A stretch of 64,000 nt of DNA. It comes from Toxonevra muliebris (taxonomy: Eukaryota > Arthropoda > Insecta > Diptera > Pallopteridae). A model generated the notes under the pieces. It searched no databases. It saw nothing but the letters and a program-made list of their open reading frames with translations, and was not told the origin of the DNA. Shown here one piece after another: positions 52,701 to 59,269 of this stretch. Both the position numbers and the translations under genes were made by a program. Position 1 is the stretch's first letter. Each line of letters starts with the position of its first letter. The stretch spans positions 137,348,998-137,412,997 of the forward strand of contig OY829326.1 of the NCBI GenBank assembly GCA_963691655.1. Reading direction: 5' to 3'.

Positions 52701-55700
52701 CCTCTACACAATCGGCAAAAGTGTACAAAATCGTGATCTATGGGTGATGGAGATATTTGCAACACCTGGACAACATATACCAGGAATACCGGAATTCAAA
52801 TATGTTGCAAATATACACGGTAACGAAGCGGTTGGCAAAGAAATGTTATTACTGCTTACAAAATATTTTTGCGAACGTTATATGCTGGATCAACGTATAA
52901 CTTCGTTGATCAACAATACACGGATGCATTTTCTATACAGCATGAATCCCGATGGTTATGAAATATCAACCGAGGGTGATAAATCTAGTGCGCATGGACG
53001 TGCAAATGCAAATAATATCGATTTGAATCGAAATTTTCCGGATCAATATGGTACGGACAAGTTTAATATGATAACCCAACCGGAGGTCGCTGCATTAATG
53101 AATTGGACACTATCGCTGCCATTTGTGCTATCGGCAAATTTACATGGTGGAGCATTGGTTGCAAATTATCCATATGATGATAATGAAAATGATTTTGCTG
53201 ATCCGGTGGTACGTTTACGTATGTCTACATTGAATGGAAGGAAACCAAATCCGACAGATGATAATGAATTGTTCAAACATTTGGCTCTGGTTTATTCAAC
53301 AGTAAGTATAAGGAGACCTATCGATTATTCAAGCTGAAGGCTAATTAATTCAAGAATTGGAAACTTAATAATTAGAAGTATAATTAATATATTAAAAGAA
53401 ACATAATTATTATATTGATTAGAAATTTAATTTATTAAATTCTAATAATTGTACTGATATATCTATTCTTTGTGATTATTTACAGACACATCCCACCATG
53501 CATCTGGGTGACCCTTGTCCTCTTTTCAAGAACGAACATTTCCCCCAAGGCATTGTCAATGGTGCAAAGTGGTACAGCGTTACTGGTGGCATGCAAGATT
53601 GGAATTATGTGCGTGCAGGTGTATTGGAGCTAACGCTTGAATTGGGTTGTGATAAATTCCCAATGGCTGCTGAGTTGCCCAAATATTGGAGTGATAATCG
53701 TGAATCGTTGATTAAATATATTGAACAAGTGCATTATGGTGTGCATGGCATGGTTAGAAGTTCGATTAGCACACCCGTTCCAAATGCAATGATTACTTTG
53801 GATGGCTCTAAACATGTGACATACAGTGCCACGTATGGCGATTATTGGAAATTAGCACTGCCTGGTCGCCATAATATTACCGTATTTGCAGATGGGTAAT
53901 TATATGCCAAAGCTGTTTTTTTTTTTTTTTTTGTAAAACAAACTTTTCTAATCAGTATATACCTTGTTACCTTTCAGTTTCACTCCAGAACGTCAGGAAG
54001 TCGAAATATCCGAAGATAAACGTTCCATGCTCTTAGATATCACATTAATGCGTGATGATCCACAACATTGGGCATCGGCTAATGATTTTCGCGTTATTGA
54101 AAATGTTGTGCATACGCGTTATCATAACAATCCTGAGCTCCGTCTACGTTTATCTGAATTTGAGACACGCAATGGTCAAATAGCGACATTTGGTTATGCC
54201 GAGAGTGAATTTGGTTTATATTTTAATTCGATTAAGTTGACTGCCGATGTAAGTTTTTACATTTACAGAGTAACTCAATCTGAATCTTTCAAACTTTCTT
54301 TTTGCTTTGGCTAGATTGGTGAACCTGAAGAAAATAAATATAAAATTCTGATTTTAAGTTCATTCTTCGAAAGCACTTCTCCGTTGGGTCGCGAAATCAC
54401 AATGAATTTGGTGCGTCATGTAGTAGAAGGATATAAAATTCGGGACACATCTATATTGAGTTTACTCAAACGGAGTGTTATTTACTTTTTGCCCGTTACC
54501 GAAAATTTCGATAAGGTTTTTAAAATGTATAACCGAAAGTAAGTTTAAAATGCAGTAATTGCCTGGGTTCCAGAATCTGTCGTAAATATTACGATAGATT
54601 TTGGATTACTATTAATTAAAATAAAATATTTATATTTATCGTTTTTTTTTTTTTCATTCAAGTAATACTATATGTGATCCCGTCCTTGCTGATGAATTGG
54701 CCGAACGCATTCTCAGTCCTGAATCGGAGAAAAGACGTGATTTACTTTTGCAATTCTTAGATAGTGTAAGATTTGATTTGATGTTAACATTCACAGCTGG
54801 AAGTTCAGAATTAAGGTAAGTGTTTTAATTGAATGGCAAACCTACAAGAACAGAAACTGCCTAAGAAAAGCCTTTCATTTCACCGTTCGTATCCGGCATA
54901 AGATTATTTATCATGTTGTGTGAATTAAATTTGGATAGGATACATGTGAAAAGTTAGTTCTAAGTCCTCTATGGGCTGTTGCACCACAAAAATAGAAGAA
55001 GTTTTAATTGAATTTTCATAGGTATATAGATTTACAGGGGAAAAATTTAAGACATTCTGATTTAAAATAAATAGGGCTGGTTGGAAAACGAGAATTTTTG
55101 AAATCTATTTAAATTTCTATTTCCATATAACTAAATATATTTCTACACTCAAAGGAATTATTACAAACAATTGGTATAAAATTTTGAATAGAACATATTT
55201 TTGATCACTATTTTTTCACCTCTGGTGATTTCGCAATAATTTGTACTTCTTCAGTCTCCTTCAGACTCGCCTTAGATCACGTCCCTCACGCATATTGGGC
55301 ATCACTAGACACCTCGCTTGCAGCTTGTGTTGCGTAGCTCGTCTTCACCTGTTTAATGGCCTCCGTAGCGAGATGAGTCATAGCCTTTGTGTGGAGACTT
55401 TTGATAGTGCTGCTCCTACTTTTTACTACCTTATGCATCGTTGATTTATTCTCGTAGTACTGCAATAGGCTTTTGACTACCCGACCATGTTTGCTCATCA
55501 TCTCTTCATGACAGTATTTATGTGATGCCTTCTTTTAGGTTATAATTGCCTTCTTGGCCATCAGCTGCTTTCACTGGCAGTTTTTGTTGCTTCTCTTCGC
55601 TCACTACTAGGTTTGATGTAGAGCGAAGTCGAGCTGATTTGCGATGTCGTCCTATTCAGCGGCTTTTGCAGGGTTGTGCTAGATCGCAATGCTGTTGGCT

Positions 55701-58158
55701 TGATGGTTTGCTAAGTTCCTTTCAATATTCAGTACTTCTTCCATGTTTTCGAGGTTGACCGGGTGATTTGCTTCCTTTGGAATGCAACTGCGTCGATAGT
55801 TCTCTATTCAATTAGTTCCTGAAACTCTGGTAACGCCGAATCGATTAAATTGTAGCCAAACTTGTCGATATCTTCCTCAACTATCGTTGCTGCCGTTGTC
55901 TCTTCATTTTGATTTTGGTCCATGCAAAGGCTGTAAATTGTAACTTTAACTGAAAAGCCTTTTCTGTTTTGTTTCCCTCCGCCTACTAACTTTACCGAAC
56001 AGGCTCACAGTTGTCAACCCAGGATTCACCCATTCCAATTCAAGACCTAACTGGACTCAGACCTTGACGTTCATGTTCGACATGCAAATTCACTGCTTTC
56101 ATCACCTGCTAGAACTCCCATGGGTTCATCCAGCGATAGGGCGCACTTAGTCAAAGGACCGTGCAATATATTCTACCACTTACGACAGGCATACCTTACC
56201 TTGGGAATATACAAATAGTTTATAGAGAGACTCTCAGACAGTAAAATGTGTATACGAGTGAGCCTCATCTCACTTCAATATATATATTATACGAATATTA
56301 ATTATATTTTATTTTCTATTTCTATTCAGCTATCCGAAGGGTGAATCTATTATTGAGAAATTTGCTCATGACATCGAGAACACTGAATTTACATTCTCAC
56401 ATCTTCAGTGTCCCACAACATCAACGCGCACATTGCACCACGAGGCCACTGAACGTTTAACTAATCTCTTTTATAAAATGTATAACATTCCCATGTTCAG
56501 TTTAGGACTATCTTGCTGCCGTATGCCACCACAAACTGAGATCGCCTCAATATGGCGTACGAATTTAGAAAAAATTAAAAACTTCTTGCAACTTATCGAC
56601 ACTGGAGTAATCGGACAAGTGCAAAATGCAAATGGTGAACCATTACGGGAGGCTGTCATACGTATCCAAGAGCATAATTCCATTTACAATGTAACAAAGA
56701 ATGAAGCACGTTTTCAAATAATATTACCCGAAGGTAGCTATCAAATAGAAGTGAGTGCACCAAACTATGATGCACGCATTGGTACAATTCGAGTGGAACA
56801 TAAAAAAATCATCGATATGGGTATAATTAAATTAAATGCCTATACGCTCATCACAGGGAAAAGTGAAGTACATCCAATGGGCGGTGGTGATGGAAGTAGT
56901 ATAAGCAGCGGTGGTATGAGTTTAACACCGACAAAAACAAACGCTGCTGCCATTATATCTGGTTTTGTACTTGATACTTCCAATCATCCGATTTCAAATG
57001 CAAAAATCTCAATTATAGCCCCACATACACAACATTATCTACGGAATTTCACCAACAGCATGGGCACATATGTCATTAATAATGTACCCACCGGTGATAT
57101 TACACTAAAAGTTGAAGCACCACGTCACCTCGAGACGACGCGTCTGGTGCATGTGGGAACTAGCGGAGAACCAATTGGTGGTGTTGTATTTCGTTTAAAA
57201 ATCGATGAGAATGTCTTGGGCATGCCACGACTGCTCTTCATTATATTGGCCAGTATAATTTTGATTATTGGCGTAATTGGATGCATTTTGTTAGCTCAAT
57301 TTATAATAGCTCGACGTCATCGTGTCGATAAGCGTTATTATAGTTTTTCGTTGCTGCCACAAAAGAGTAAAGATCTTTTCGAAGATGAAGCAGGCGAAGA
57401 TGGAGAGACAGAACTATTTAGATCGCCGATTAAGAGTAAGTTGGAAGAATATATGTTAATTTATTTCAAAAGAGTTTTAAAATTTAAGCTTAAGAGATAT
57501 TTAAAATCATATAATCAGAAAGAAAATTTTGCATGGTCTCCAATTTAATTGGCTAATCATCCTTGGTTTCCATTGAGTGGGATTATTTGTATGCAATAGG
57601 AATGCCAACACTGTTGAACGATATTTTTACAGCGAGTACTTGGTATATTTTTATAGTCATAAATATATATTAAGGTGTATCGAAAATAACAAAAGTTTGA
57701 ATTAGGTTTTATGTAGAAAAGCTGTCAGATCATTGTAGAAACTCACATAGAAAATATAAATAATCTCAGATAAACTTTCCGAACCAAGATTTTGATGTAT
57801 TCAAATTAGTCAGAGATACAATAAACGTTTTTTATTACTTTAGCAGATGTTTCGCTCCCTCGCTGAGAAGATTTTTGCATAGCAAAATCTGCGTTCTGAA
57901 AATTCATCCGAGTTTACTTATACAAAAATTTAATTTTGATTAAATCCTAGAAGTTTTGAGACTCGTTCGAGAAGTTGCTATCATTTTCTAACAAAACTAA
58001 TTAATTCTTCTTCTTCCACAGAGGGCATGATCGTTCAACCATATTTTGATGAAGAGAATATGGAACGCAATTTTGACTCAGATCTTGATGATGATGATAA
58101 TGAATTCAATGATGATAGCGGTGAAGAGATCGTGATGCTGGAAAAACGAGCACACTAA
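19336..58158 (+). CDS. svr: silver / carboxypeptidase D, 1B isoform (spliced, 12 coding exons)
   Basis: Membrane-bound metallocarboxypeptidase of the secretory pathway. CPD family members remove C-terminal Lys/Arg from peptides and proteins after furin-like cleavage, mainly in the trans-Golgi network. Joining 19336..19782, 36070..36305, 39309..39788, 39890..39990, 47791..47899, 52659..53301, 53486..53895, 53978..54248, 54315..54538, 54663..54815, 56330..57435 and 58022..58158 gives 4317 nt, 1438 residues plus stop. All introns are GT-AG and all phases agree (0,2,2,1,2,0,2,0,2,2,1). Domain 1 (about 30-400) has zinc ligands H98, E101, H214, substrate N171/R172, Y291 and catalytic E302. Domain 2 (about 450-810) has H511, E514, H620, N581/R582, Y713 and E724. 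Domain 3 (about 850-1110) lacks zinc and catalytic residues. Two transthyretin-like modules follow, then a membrane helix at about 1326-1351 and an acidic tail. Length and three-domain order match insect CPD. The gene assignment is firm; isoform structure rests on splice-site reading only. Confidence 0.95.
19783..20059 (+). other. start of the 16.3-kb intron after exon 1B
   Basis: Starts with donor GTAATA, followed by a short (TTG)n run at 19804..19818. Nothing else seen. Confidence 0.6.
20060..21700 (+). mobile_element. decayed Jockey-like non-LTR retrotransposon (RT C-terminal part and RNase H)
   Basis: Around 20235..20380, with a frameshift, the + strand reads KIELVVFTK then TKLAFAKGARCLGFILDKE, matching the KxELxLFT...VKYLGVxLDxK block at the end of non-LTR reverse transcriptases. 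At about 21062..21125 it reads IWVPGHKGIPGNETANEL, a textbook RNase H block (WVPGHxGIxGNExADEL). Several stops and shifts; no functional product. Ends not determined. Confidence 0.8.
21701..23049. other. intronic sequence, nothing recognised
   Basis: AT-rich with a poly-T run at about 22462..22482. No supported gene or repeat end. Confidence 0.5.
23050..23538 (-). CDS. unrecognised open reading frame, 162 aa, inside an intron
   Basis: An uninterrupted 489-bp frame on the minus strand, long for this AT-rich intron and locally richer in G+C than its surroundings. The product begins MESIAAAALLVEE, has an Arg-rich patch (RQRPRRRNG) near residue 45, six or more Cys residues and no membrane helix. 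Its start is preceded by about 90 bp containing CAGCTGACTTTTACTTC, a sequence style often seen next to fly transposons. The N-terminal layout faintly recalls PIF/Harbinger proteins, but no motif decides it. It may be a transposon fragment or a chance frame; I give no function. Confidence 0.25.
   Translation of the reverse strand: MESIAAAALLVEESTSCQNSCLRVELQMLNVAIFCSGWVSTWCRQRPRRRNGAINGARNFEKMSVYNGGKIMIAVDYTGYDECRERQKFFFSRECDLTAAACGWPKLVEEIQNHNSFCILPVTINHKSYQYFYSLGISDANLMNLEFLCDTWPFPSRLMIGQ
23831..23929. mobile_element. 99-bp inverted-repeat mini-element
   Basis: TGCCTGGTTTTCACTATGT (23831..23849) is inverted at 23911..23929 with one mismatch. The short interior contains GAATTCTCTCTTTCTC. A related left half occurs at 62309..62406. 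Likely a very short non-autonomous DNA transposon. Confidence 0.6.
23930..27491. other. intronic sequence, mostly low complexity
   Basis: Includes a poly-A run at about 25101..25128, a T tract at about 25240..25258 and a TGTGTGTGTG run near 25427. A minus-strand frame at 24190..24381 starts MGDAIFDSYTPLFEVG but ends early and matches nothing I recognise. Confidence 0.45.
27500..27891. mobile_element. hAT-type MITE, copy 2 (392 bp)
   Basis: Same family and orientation as 2102..2520. It starts CAGTGTGGCCAACTT and ends AGTTGGCAACACTG. A perfect 8-bp duplication GTGTTTGG flanks it (27492..27499 and 27892..27899). It lacks a segment of about 30 bp (TTTAAATTG...ACCCCG) present in copy 1. Confidence 0.92.
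27900..29589. other. intronic AT-rich sequence, nothing recognised
   Basis: Strongly AT-rich between about 28200 and 29290. Overlapping open frames on both strands at 29294..29575 lack family features. Confidence 0.5.
29590..29850 (+). mobile_element. non-LTR retrotransposon ORF2 C-terminal remnant
   Basis: At about 29705..29775 the + strand reads CWSCNSEKEEETV then FICQFPAP. This is the C-x2-C ... EEET ... C-x-FPA pattern that ends Jockey-like ORF2 proteins (CxxCxExEETxxHLLCxCPA), with the His changed. It is followed in another frame by SRRLTFLT, like the usual RRLRFLG. Only this fragment is recognisable. Confidence 0.5.
29861..29995. repeat. possible 135-bp inverted-repeat element
   Basis: TGTCAAAATCA (29863..29873) is exactly inverted at 29985..29995 (TGATTTTGACA), enclosing a locally GC-richer interior. 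No target duplication seen, so a MITE is only a suggestion. Confidence 0.3.
30500..30760 (-). mobile_element. possible non-LTR retrotransposon C-terminal remnant
   Basis: Minus-strand translation near 30690..30570 gives FVCGCLGLARNKFKIIGKSF and then NLNTLRKFCDLI, resembling the CxCxxLAxxRxxxxGxxFL...LxxLxxF end of Jockey-like ORF2 proteins. Weak and short. Confidence 0.3.
30960..31443 (-). mobile_element. mariner transposase remnant, C-terminal part
   Basis: The minus strand encodes STAKPNIHGTKVMLCIWWDQ, then NETITGDRYRTQLM, LQHDNARLHVAK (second catalytic Asp) and YSLDVA (third Asp region), followed after a deletion and frameshift by RKLPERWVKVVASDGQYF, the mariner C-terminus. The order and spacing identify a mariner of the irritans/mauritiana style. 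About 50-60 codons before the C-terminus are missing. It is separated from its upstream half (33007..33140) by the hAT-like insertion. Confidence 0.9.
31444..32998. mobile_element. 1555-bp hAT-like non-autonomous element inserted in a mariner
   Basis: It starts CAGTGGCGGG and ends with the inverted CCGCCACTG. A perfect 8-bp duplication TACCCCAT (31436..31443 and 32999..33006) flanks it, diagnostic of hAT. Subterminal G/C tracts are present at both ends (GAGGGGGG near 31459; CCCCCCCCC near 32954). Removing the element and one duplication re-joins the mariner frame (RKSWG next to MPEHRS). No transposase frame is seen; the interior is dominated by a degenerate TTTGGTCTGAA repeat. Confidence 0.92.
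31690..32930 (+). repeat. degenerate TTTTGGTCTGAA minisatellite inside the hAT-like element
   Basis: Dozens of variants of GGTCTGAATTTTGG / GTTTGAGTTTTGATC, with a spacing of about 11-24 bp, fill 31715..32350 and again 32700..32930. The same repeat type recurs at 59280..59820 outside a recognisable hAT element. Confidence 0.85.
33007..33240 (-). mobile_element. mariner transposase remnant, N-terminal side
   Basis: The minus strand reads SRHLREQLLQRQ, then FLHRIVTGDEAYYDNPKRRKSWG: the mariner block with the first catalytic Asp (TGDE) and the FDNPKRKKSW-type segment. Upstream, the DNA-binding N-terminal half of a normal transposase of about 345 residues is missing. Continues, after the hAT-like insertion, at 31443. 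Confidence 0.88.
33241..36069. other. intronic AT-rich sequence up to the exon 2 acceptor
   Basis: Nothing recognised until the T-rich tract and acceptor TTTTTTCAG at 36061..36069. Short open frames (34947..35129 and 35634..35867, minus) are AT-driven. Confidence 0.55.
36070..36305 (+). CDS. svr: svr exon 2: shared part of carboxypeptidase domain 1
   Basis: Acceptor TTTTTTCAG, donor GTAAGT at 36306; enters in phase 0 and leaves with two bases of a codon. Encodes residues 150-227 of the 1B form, including IGRTNAAGIDLNRDFPD (substrate-binding N171, R172) and SANFHGGAVVASYPYD with the third zinc ligand H214. It is the first exon common to the 1A and 1B forms. Confidence 0.95.
36306..36900. other. 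start of intron 2
   Basis: A GTGTGTGTGT run at about 36332..36347 follows the donor; nothing else recognised. Confidence 0.5.
36915..37005 (+). repeat. AGTAAAAAA-type minisatellite
   Basis: About nine imperfect tandem units of AGTA(A/C)TAAAAAA, period 8-13 bp. Confidence 0.8.
37080..37500 (+). repeat. degenerate tandem repeat built on a TGTATGGGAGGTGCCACNCCCAC motif
   Basis: The motif recurs at about 37083, 37192, 37329 and 37461, spacing 110-137 bp, with related text between copies (TACTAT..TATGG, TTCCA..ATATATAC). Decayed repeat of about 120-bp units. No coding function. Confidence 0.6.
37501..38580. other. intron 2 sequence, nothing recognised
   Basis: Slightly less AT-rich than neighbours, so several short open frames occur on both strands, none with family features. 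It may be old transposon sequence. Confidence 0.4.
38594..39031 (+). mobile_element. dimeric tRNA-derived SINE, copy 2 (full length, intact 13-bp target duplication)
   Basis: Flanked by a perfect 13-bp duplication TAATCTAAAAGTA (38581..38593 and 39032..39044). Unit 1 (from 38596) has A-box-like TAGTCTAGTGGATAGTGC and B box GGGTTCGATTCCC (38648..38660). The linker contains TATCGATATGAAGTGG. Unit 2 (about 38841..38911) has TGGTCTAGTGGAAGAGTG and GAGTTCGATTCTC. A tail of about 120 bp ends in (AAT)n. Pol III-type internal promoters, an AAT-rich tail and a target duplication define a SINE mobilised by a non-LTR element. It is not a functional tRNA gene: the acceptor stem of unit 1 does not pair fully. 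Confidence 0.93.
39309..39788 (+). CDS. svr: svr exon 3: end of domain 1 catalytic part and transthyretin-like start
   Basis: Acceptor ATACAG at 39303..39308; the first base completes the codon split by intron 2 (AT+T, Ile228). It runs to donor GTAAGG at 39789. Encodes residues 229-387: AHHECCEESLTPDD, the NGANWYELNGGMQDFNY block (Y291), ELTIELSC with catalytic E302, and, after residue about 330, the beta-sandwich domain (GVKGVVSDASGYPI). It follows the canonical order of CPN/E-subfamily carboxypeptidases. Confidence 0.95.
39890..39990 (+). CDS. svr: svr exon 4: end of the domain 1 transthyretin-like module
   Basis: After a 101-bp intron; acceptor TTTTCCAG. 33 codons plus split codons, encoding YQSSTLQQIHVTND to APIETNYD, residues 389-421. 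The donor is GTATAA, weaker than the consensus, ahead of a 7.8-kb intron. Read-through reaches TAA at 40029..40031 after 13 extra codons, which would give a soluble one-domain protein. Confidence 0.9.
40032..41159. other. intron 4, first part; nothing recognised
   Basis: AT-rich with poly-T at 40085..40102 and CTCTCTC and CATACATACATA runs. The 100-codon frame at 40840..41142 is AT-driven and featureless. Confidence 0.5.
41160..41660 (+). mobile_element. possible Tc1-like transposase remnant
   Basis: With frameshifts the + strand resembles the Tc1 order: WQWNSIIFNNEYKFDI (compare WxxVIFSDESKFxL), LKPHDYINIL (compare YIxIL), then RLRHKKIN..CLAVFKPG (compare WFxxKxIxxLxWPAQSPD) and LDEMEKIKGWCYRIL near the end. 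Heavily decayed; no termini found. Confidence 0.4.
41661..42851. other. intron 4, middle; nothing recognised
   Basis: AT-rich intronic sequence without supported features. Confidence 0.5.
42852..43010 (+). repeat. 159-bp direct repeat, copy 1
   Basis: Identical over 159 bp, apart from one base (AACATCATG vs AACATCTTG), to 44262..44420 in the same orientation, 1251 bp away. Starts AATGGACTAATG and ends AAATATTTTC; flanks differ. No terminal inverted repeats or target duplications seen. Confidence 0.95.
43011..44261. other. intron 4 sequence between the 159-bp direct repeats
   Basis: AT-rich, with a poly-T run at about 43701..43719. No coding motif, so there is no support for a retroelement body between the repeats. 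Confidence 0.5.
44262..44420 (+). repeat. 159-bp direct repeat, copy 2
   Basis: Partner of 42852..43010, 158 of 159 positions identical. Confidence 0.95.
44421..47322. other. intron 4, later part; nothing recognised
   Basis: Contains poly-A at 45532..45550 and (CAA)n at 46606..46625. Overlapping opposite-strand open frames at 45735..46164 are mutually incompatible and lack family features. 46640..47040 is extremely AT-rich. Confidence 0.45.
47323..47428. mobile_element. 106-bp near-palindromic mini-element with CAGGGG ends
   Basis: 29-bp arms, 47324..47352 (CAGGGGCCAAATCGTC...) and 47399..47427, are inverted copies with about three mismatches, separated by 46 bp. CAGGGG termini are common in hAT MITEs, but I see no 8-bp duplication. 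In the svr pre-mRNA it would form a long hairpin. Confidence 0.65.
47429..47790. other. end of intron 4
   Basis: AT-rich sequence ending in the acceptor TTTTTTTAG at 47782..47790. No other feature. Confidence 0.6.
47791..47899 (+). CDS. svr: svr exon 5: linker and start of domain 2
   Basis: Two bases complete the Gly codon split by intron 4, then 35 codons (DFRKLKVERSEPSTENADG to KFEHHNFTTME) and two bases of a Lys codon. Residues 423-457 link domain 1 to domain 2; FEHHNFTTMEKYLQ matches the usual start of a CPD repeat once joined to exon 6. The donor is GTTTGT at 47900, non-consensus at +3 and +4. Read-through would add 34 codons to TAG at 48000. Confidence 0.88.
47900..48439. other. start of intron 5; nothing recognised
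   Basis: AT-rich; no feature apart from the read-through stop described under exon 5. Confidence 0.5.
48440..49790 (-). repeat. unclassified dispersed repeat, copy B (uninterrupted)
   Basis: Reverse-complement match to 1850..3935 without the MITE and SINE insertions: 49755..49500 pairs with 1890..2590, 49290..49215 with 3143..3205, 49150..49110 with 3230..3260, 49040..48985 with 3743..3800 and 48495..48460 with 3898..3935. It has no recognisable coding frame. Confidence 0.7.
49791..50590. other. intron 5 sequence, nothing recognised
   Basis: A less AT-rich patch at about 50318..50580 carries short open frames without family features. It may be the upstream part of the retrotransposon fragment that follows. 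Confidence 0.4.
50591..52200 (+). mobile_element. decayed Jockey-like non-LTR retrotransposon (RT end, RNase H, C-terminal Cys motif)
   Basis: 50660..50850 reads AKYTKLALDRKLTLKA ... KIVGKIQ, matching VKYLGLxLDRKLxW ... GKxWG. At 51050..51255 the + strand reads SATGSKLDRKGSRWLFSRQS, then LPGHCSAIQAVVIAI and LIFSDRQPAFKS, the RNase H order DGSK ... FQAEVxAI ... SDSQAA with the catalytic Glu replaced by Val. Near 51895 CRFCRESSDILAHCKAL matches the C-terminal CxxC...HxxC motif. Frameshifts throughout. Confidence 0.85.
52336..52519 (-). mobile_element. divergent single-unit relative of the tRNA-derived SINE
   Basis: On the minus strand, starting CGACCTTGATAACTTAGTG, it has B box GGGTTCAATTCGC, then a linker ATGAAGTGAATGAGAATTATA ending near CACAAGTGCACCTCTTGG. 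These follow the order of SINE unit 1 plus linker, but with far more differences than among the three other copies. Unit 2 is absent, so it may be an older monomeric ancestor or a 3'-truncated copy. Confidence 0.75.
52659..53301 (+). CDS. svr: svr exon 6: catalytic core of domain 2
   Basis: Acceptor CGCTCGTAG; its first base completes Lys458. 214 codons to donor GTAAGT at 53302, phase 0. It carries RLYTIGKSVQNRDLWVMEI, zinc motif HGNE (H511, E514), NPDGYE, NANNIDLNRNFPDQ (N581, R582), SANLHGGALVANYPYD (H620) and PTDDNELFKHLALVYST. All residues expected for an active enzyme are present. Confidence 0.95.
53486..53895 (+). CDS. svr: svr exon 7: end of domain 2 and its transthyretin-like module
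   Basis: Acceptor TATTTACAG, donor GTAATT at 53896. Residues 673-808: THPTMHLGDPC, NGAKWYSVTGGMQDWNY (Y713), ELTLELGC (catalytic E724), then the beta-sandwich module (GVHGMVRSSISTPVPNAMI). Intron 6 before it is 184 bp. Confidence 0.95.
53978..54248 (+). CDS. svr: svr exon 8: end of domain 2 module, start of domain 3
   Basis: After an 82-bp intron. Residues 810-899: TPERQEVEISEDKR ends the transthyretin-like module; FRVIENVVHTRYHNNPELR and IATFGYAESEFGL begin the third carboxypeptidase-like domain. Donor GTAAGT at 54249, phase 0. Confidence 0.93.
54315..54538 (+). CDS. svr: svr exon 9: inactive domain 3 core
   Basis: 66-bp intron before, donor GTAAGT at 54539. Residues 900-973. Aligned on the conserved GR, the zinc motif HxxE is replaced by ESTS (E918, S921), so no zinc site exists. 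This is the expected state of CPD domain 3, thought to act in binding rather than catalysis. Confidence 0.93.
54663..54815 (+). CDS. svr: svr exon 10: domain 3 continued
   Basis: Acceptor TTCATTCAAG after a poly-T tract; 50 full codons, residues 975-1024 (NTICDPVLADELAERI to FTAGSSEL). Donor GTAAGT at 54816. FDLMLTFTAGSSELSYPKG takes the place of the LSANxHGGxxVxxYPxD strand, with no zinc His. Confidence 0.93.
54816..56329 (-). mobile_element. intron 10 with an antisense non-LTR retrotransposon ORF1-like remnant
   Basis: About 55240..55925 on the minus strand reads MDQNQNEETTAATIVEEDID and, after stops, MMSKHGRVVKSLLQYYENK ... KVVKSRSSTIKSLHTKA. This resembles the Lys-rich coiled ORF1 (gag-like) region of Jockey/CR1-type elements, but it is not diagnostic. 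The region is clearly less AT-rich than neighbouring intron. The rest of the intron shows nothing. Confidence 0.4.
56330..57435 (+). CDS. svr: svr exon 11: end of domain 3, transthyretin-like modules, membrane helix, tail start
   Basis: The largest exon, 368 codons (residues 1026-1393), acceptor TCTATTCAG. The catalytic Glu position in domain 3 is Gly (FSLGLSCC, G1084). Two beta-sandwich modules follow (TGVIGQVQNANGEPL... and ISGFVLDTSNHPIS...), separated by a Gly/Ser-rich linker (GGGDGSSISSGGMS). The membrane helix LLFIILASIILIIGVIG... is at about 1326-1351, then the stop-transfer ARRHR and cytosolic RYYSFSLLPQKSKDLFED. Donor GTAAGT at 57436. Read-through ends at a stop codon at 57546..57548, giving a different, basic tail. 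Confidence 0.95.
57436..58021 (+). other. svr: intron 11 (586 bp)
   Basis: Apart from the read-through frame (37 codons, Lys/Tyr-rich) at its start, nothing is recognised. Ends in TTCTTCTTCCACAG. Confidence 0.6.
58022..58158 (+). CDS. svr: svr exon 12: acidic cytosolic tail and stop
   Basis: Encodes 44 residues (KGMIVQPYFDEENMERN, then DSDLDDDDNEFNDDSGEE) and TAA at 58156..58158. Acidic clusters of this kind, together with FxxEE-like motifs, direct CPD tails to the trans-Golgi network. An AG two bases further on could also serve as acceptor but would shift the frame, so 58022 is chosen. Confidence 0.9.
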
Positions 58159-59269
58159 CTGTGATTTTAAATACACCTACCTAAATATATATTTCCATTA
58201 ATTTTATAGGTTTGTTTCTAGATGCAAACAAACATTTTTATACAATATATTTTTTTTAGGACTTTTTTTTTTTACAAATAACCAAAAGAAATGACATCAC
58301 AGCAAATGCAAAAACGATATTATTTGTATAAATATATAGCTATTATTATTAAATAATTAATTATTAACTTACTTCTATGCATTCTATATTTATATATTTA
58401 CATATTTGTGTTTTAGTTATGTTGTTTTCCAAATTAAGGTTGACTTCGAATCTTGAAAGAACAATGAGCATTGGCTCAATATTTCTAGGAGTTCTTTTTT
58501 TTGGGGGGGTTTCGAATTTCCGCTTTGAGACCGAACCTAAAACTTTTGTAAATTTTGACTTACTTGAAAGGTAATAAAGTGCGAAATTTGTTACAATATT
58601 AAATTGAATATTTTCAGAACCGAATAACACGTTTAAGCGTTTAAAATTACAAAAAGAGTTAAAAACGAAATAATGATTTAAAAACAAAGTGCCCATAATA
58701 TTTTTAATATGACTGAAAAGTTTTATCCTACTTAAAGTGTCTTTTCGATTTTAAATTGAATTTCTAAAATTTAAATAAAACACAGTTCAGAATGTTTAAA
58801 AATTTCAAGAAAAGGTTTTAGTAAATTGAATAATAATAGAAAGGCATTACAAATCCACACAGCAAAGAATATTTATACAAATAACAAAAAGACAGTAGAA
58901 ACTATATATTGTCAACGATCAAACCGAAATTAGTATAACAAAGCTTTCCATGCCACAATCTGTTGACCGGTCCAAAAAGCTTAGTTAGACTAATTTTGCC
59001 TCTAGATGTTTACATCGTTTTGTTCTCACTGACTTTTTTTTAATCATATTGAGTTTTACACTTTATTATAAAACATTTTAGTATAAAAAAGATAAATTTG
59101 GCAATTCAATCGAATAACATGTTAAAAAAAAAGTTCAATTCTTTTCCTGTATATTTATTATATACATACACGTCTCTACTCAGTAGCAGATGTAAAGAGT
59201 TGGTACAAATGCTGCGGTCTCTTCCATAAATCGGAATGCTCATAACCTTCATAAATATTAAATTTTTAT
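58159..59269 (+). other. svr: svr 3' UTR region with candidate poly(A) signals
   Basis: First AATAAA hexamers after the stop are at 58573..58578 and 58774..58779. The AT-rich sequence makes chance hits likely, and fly brain transcripts often extend further. No gene seen. Confidence 0.4.
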
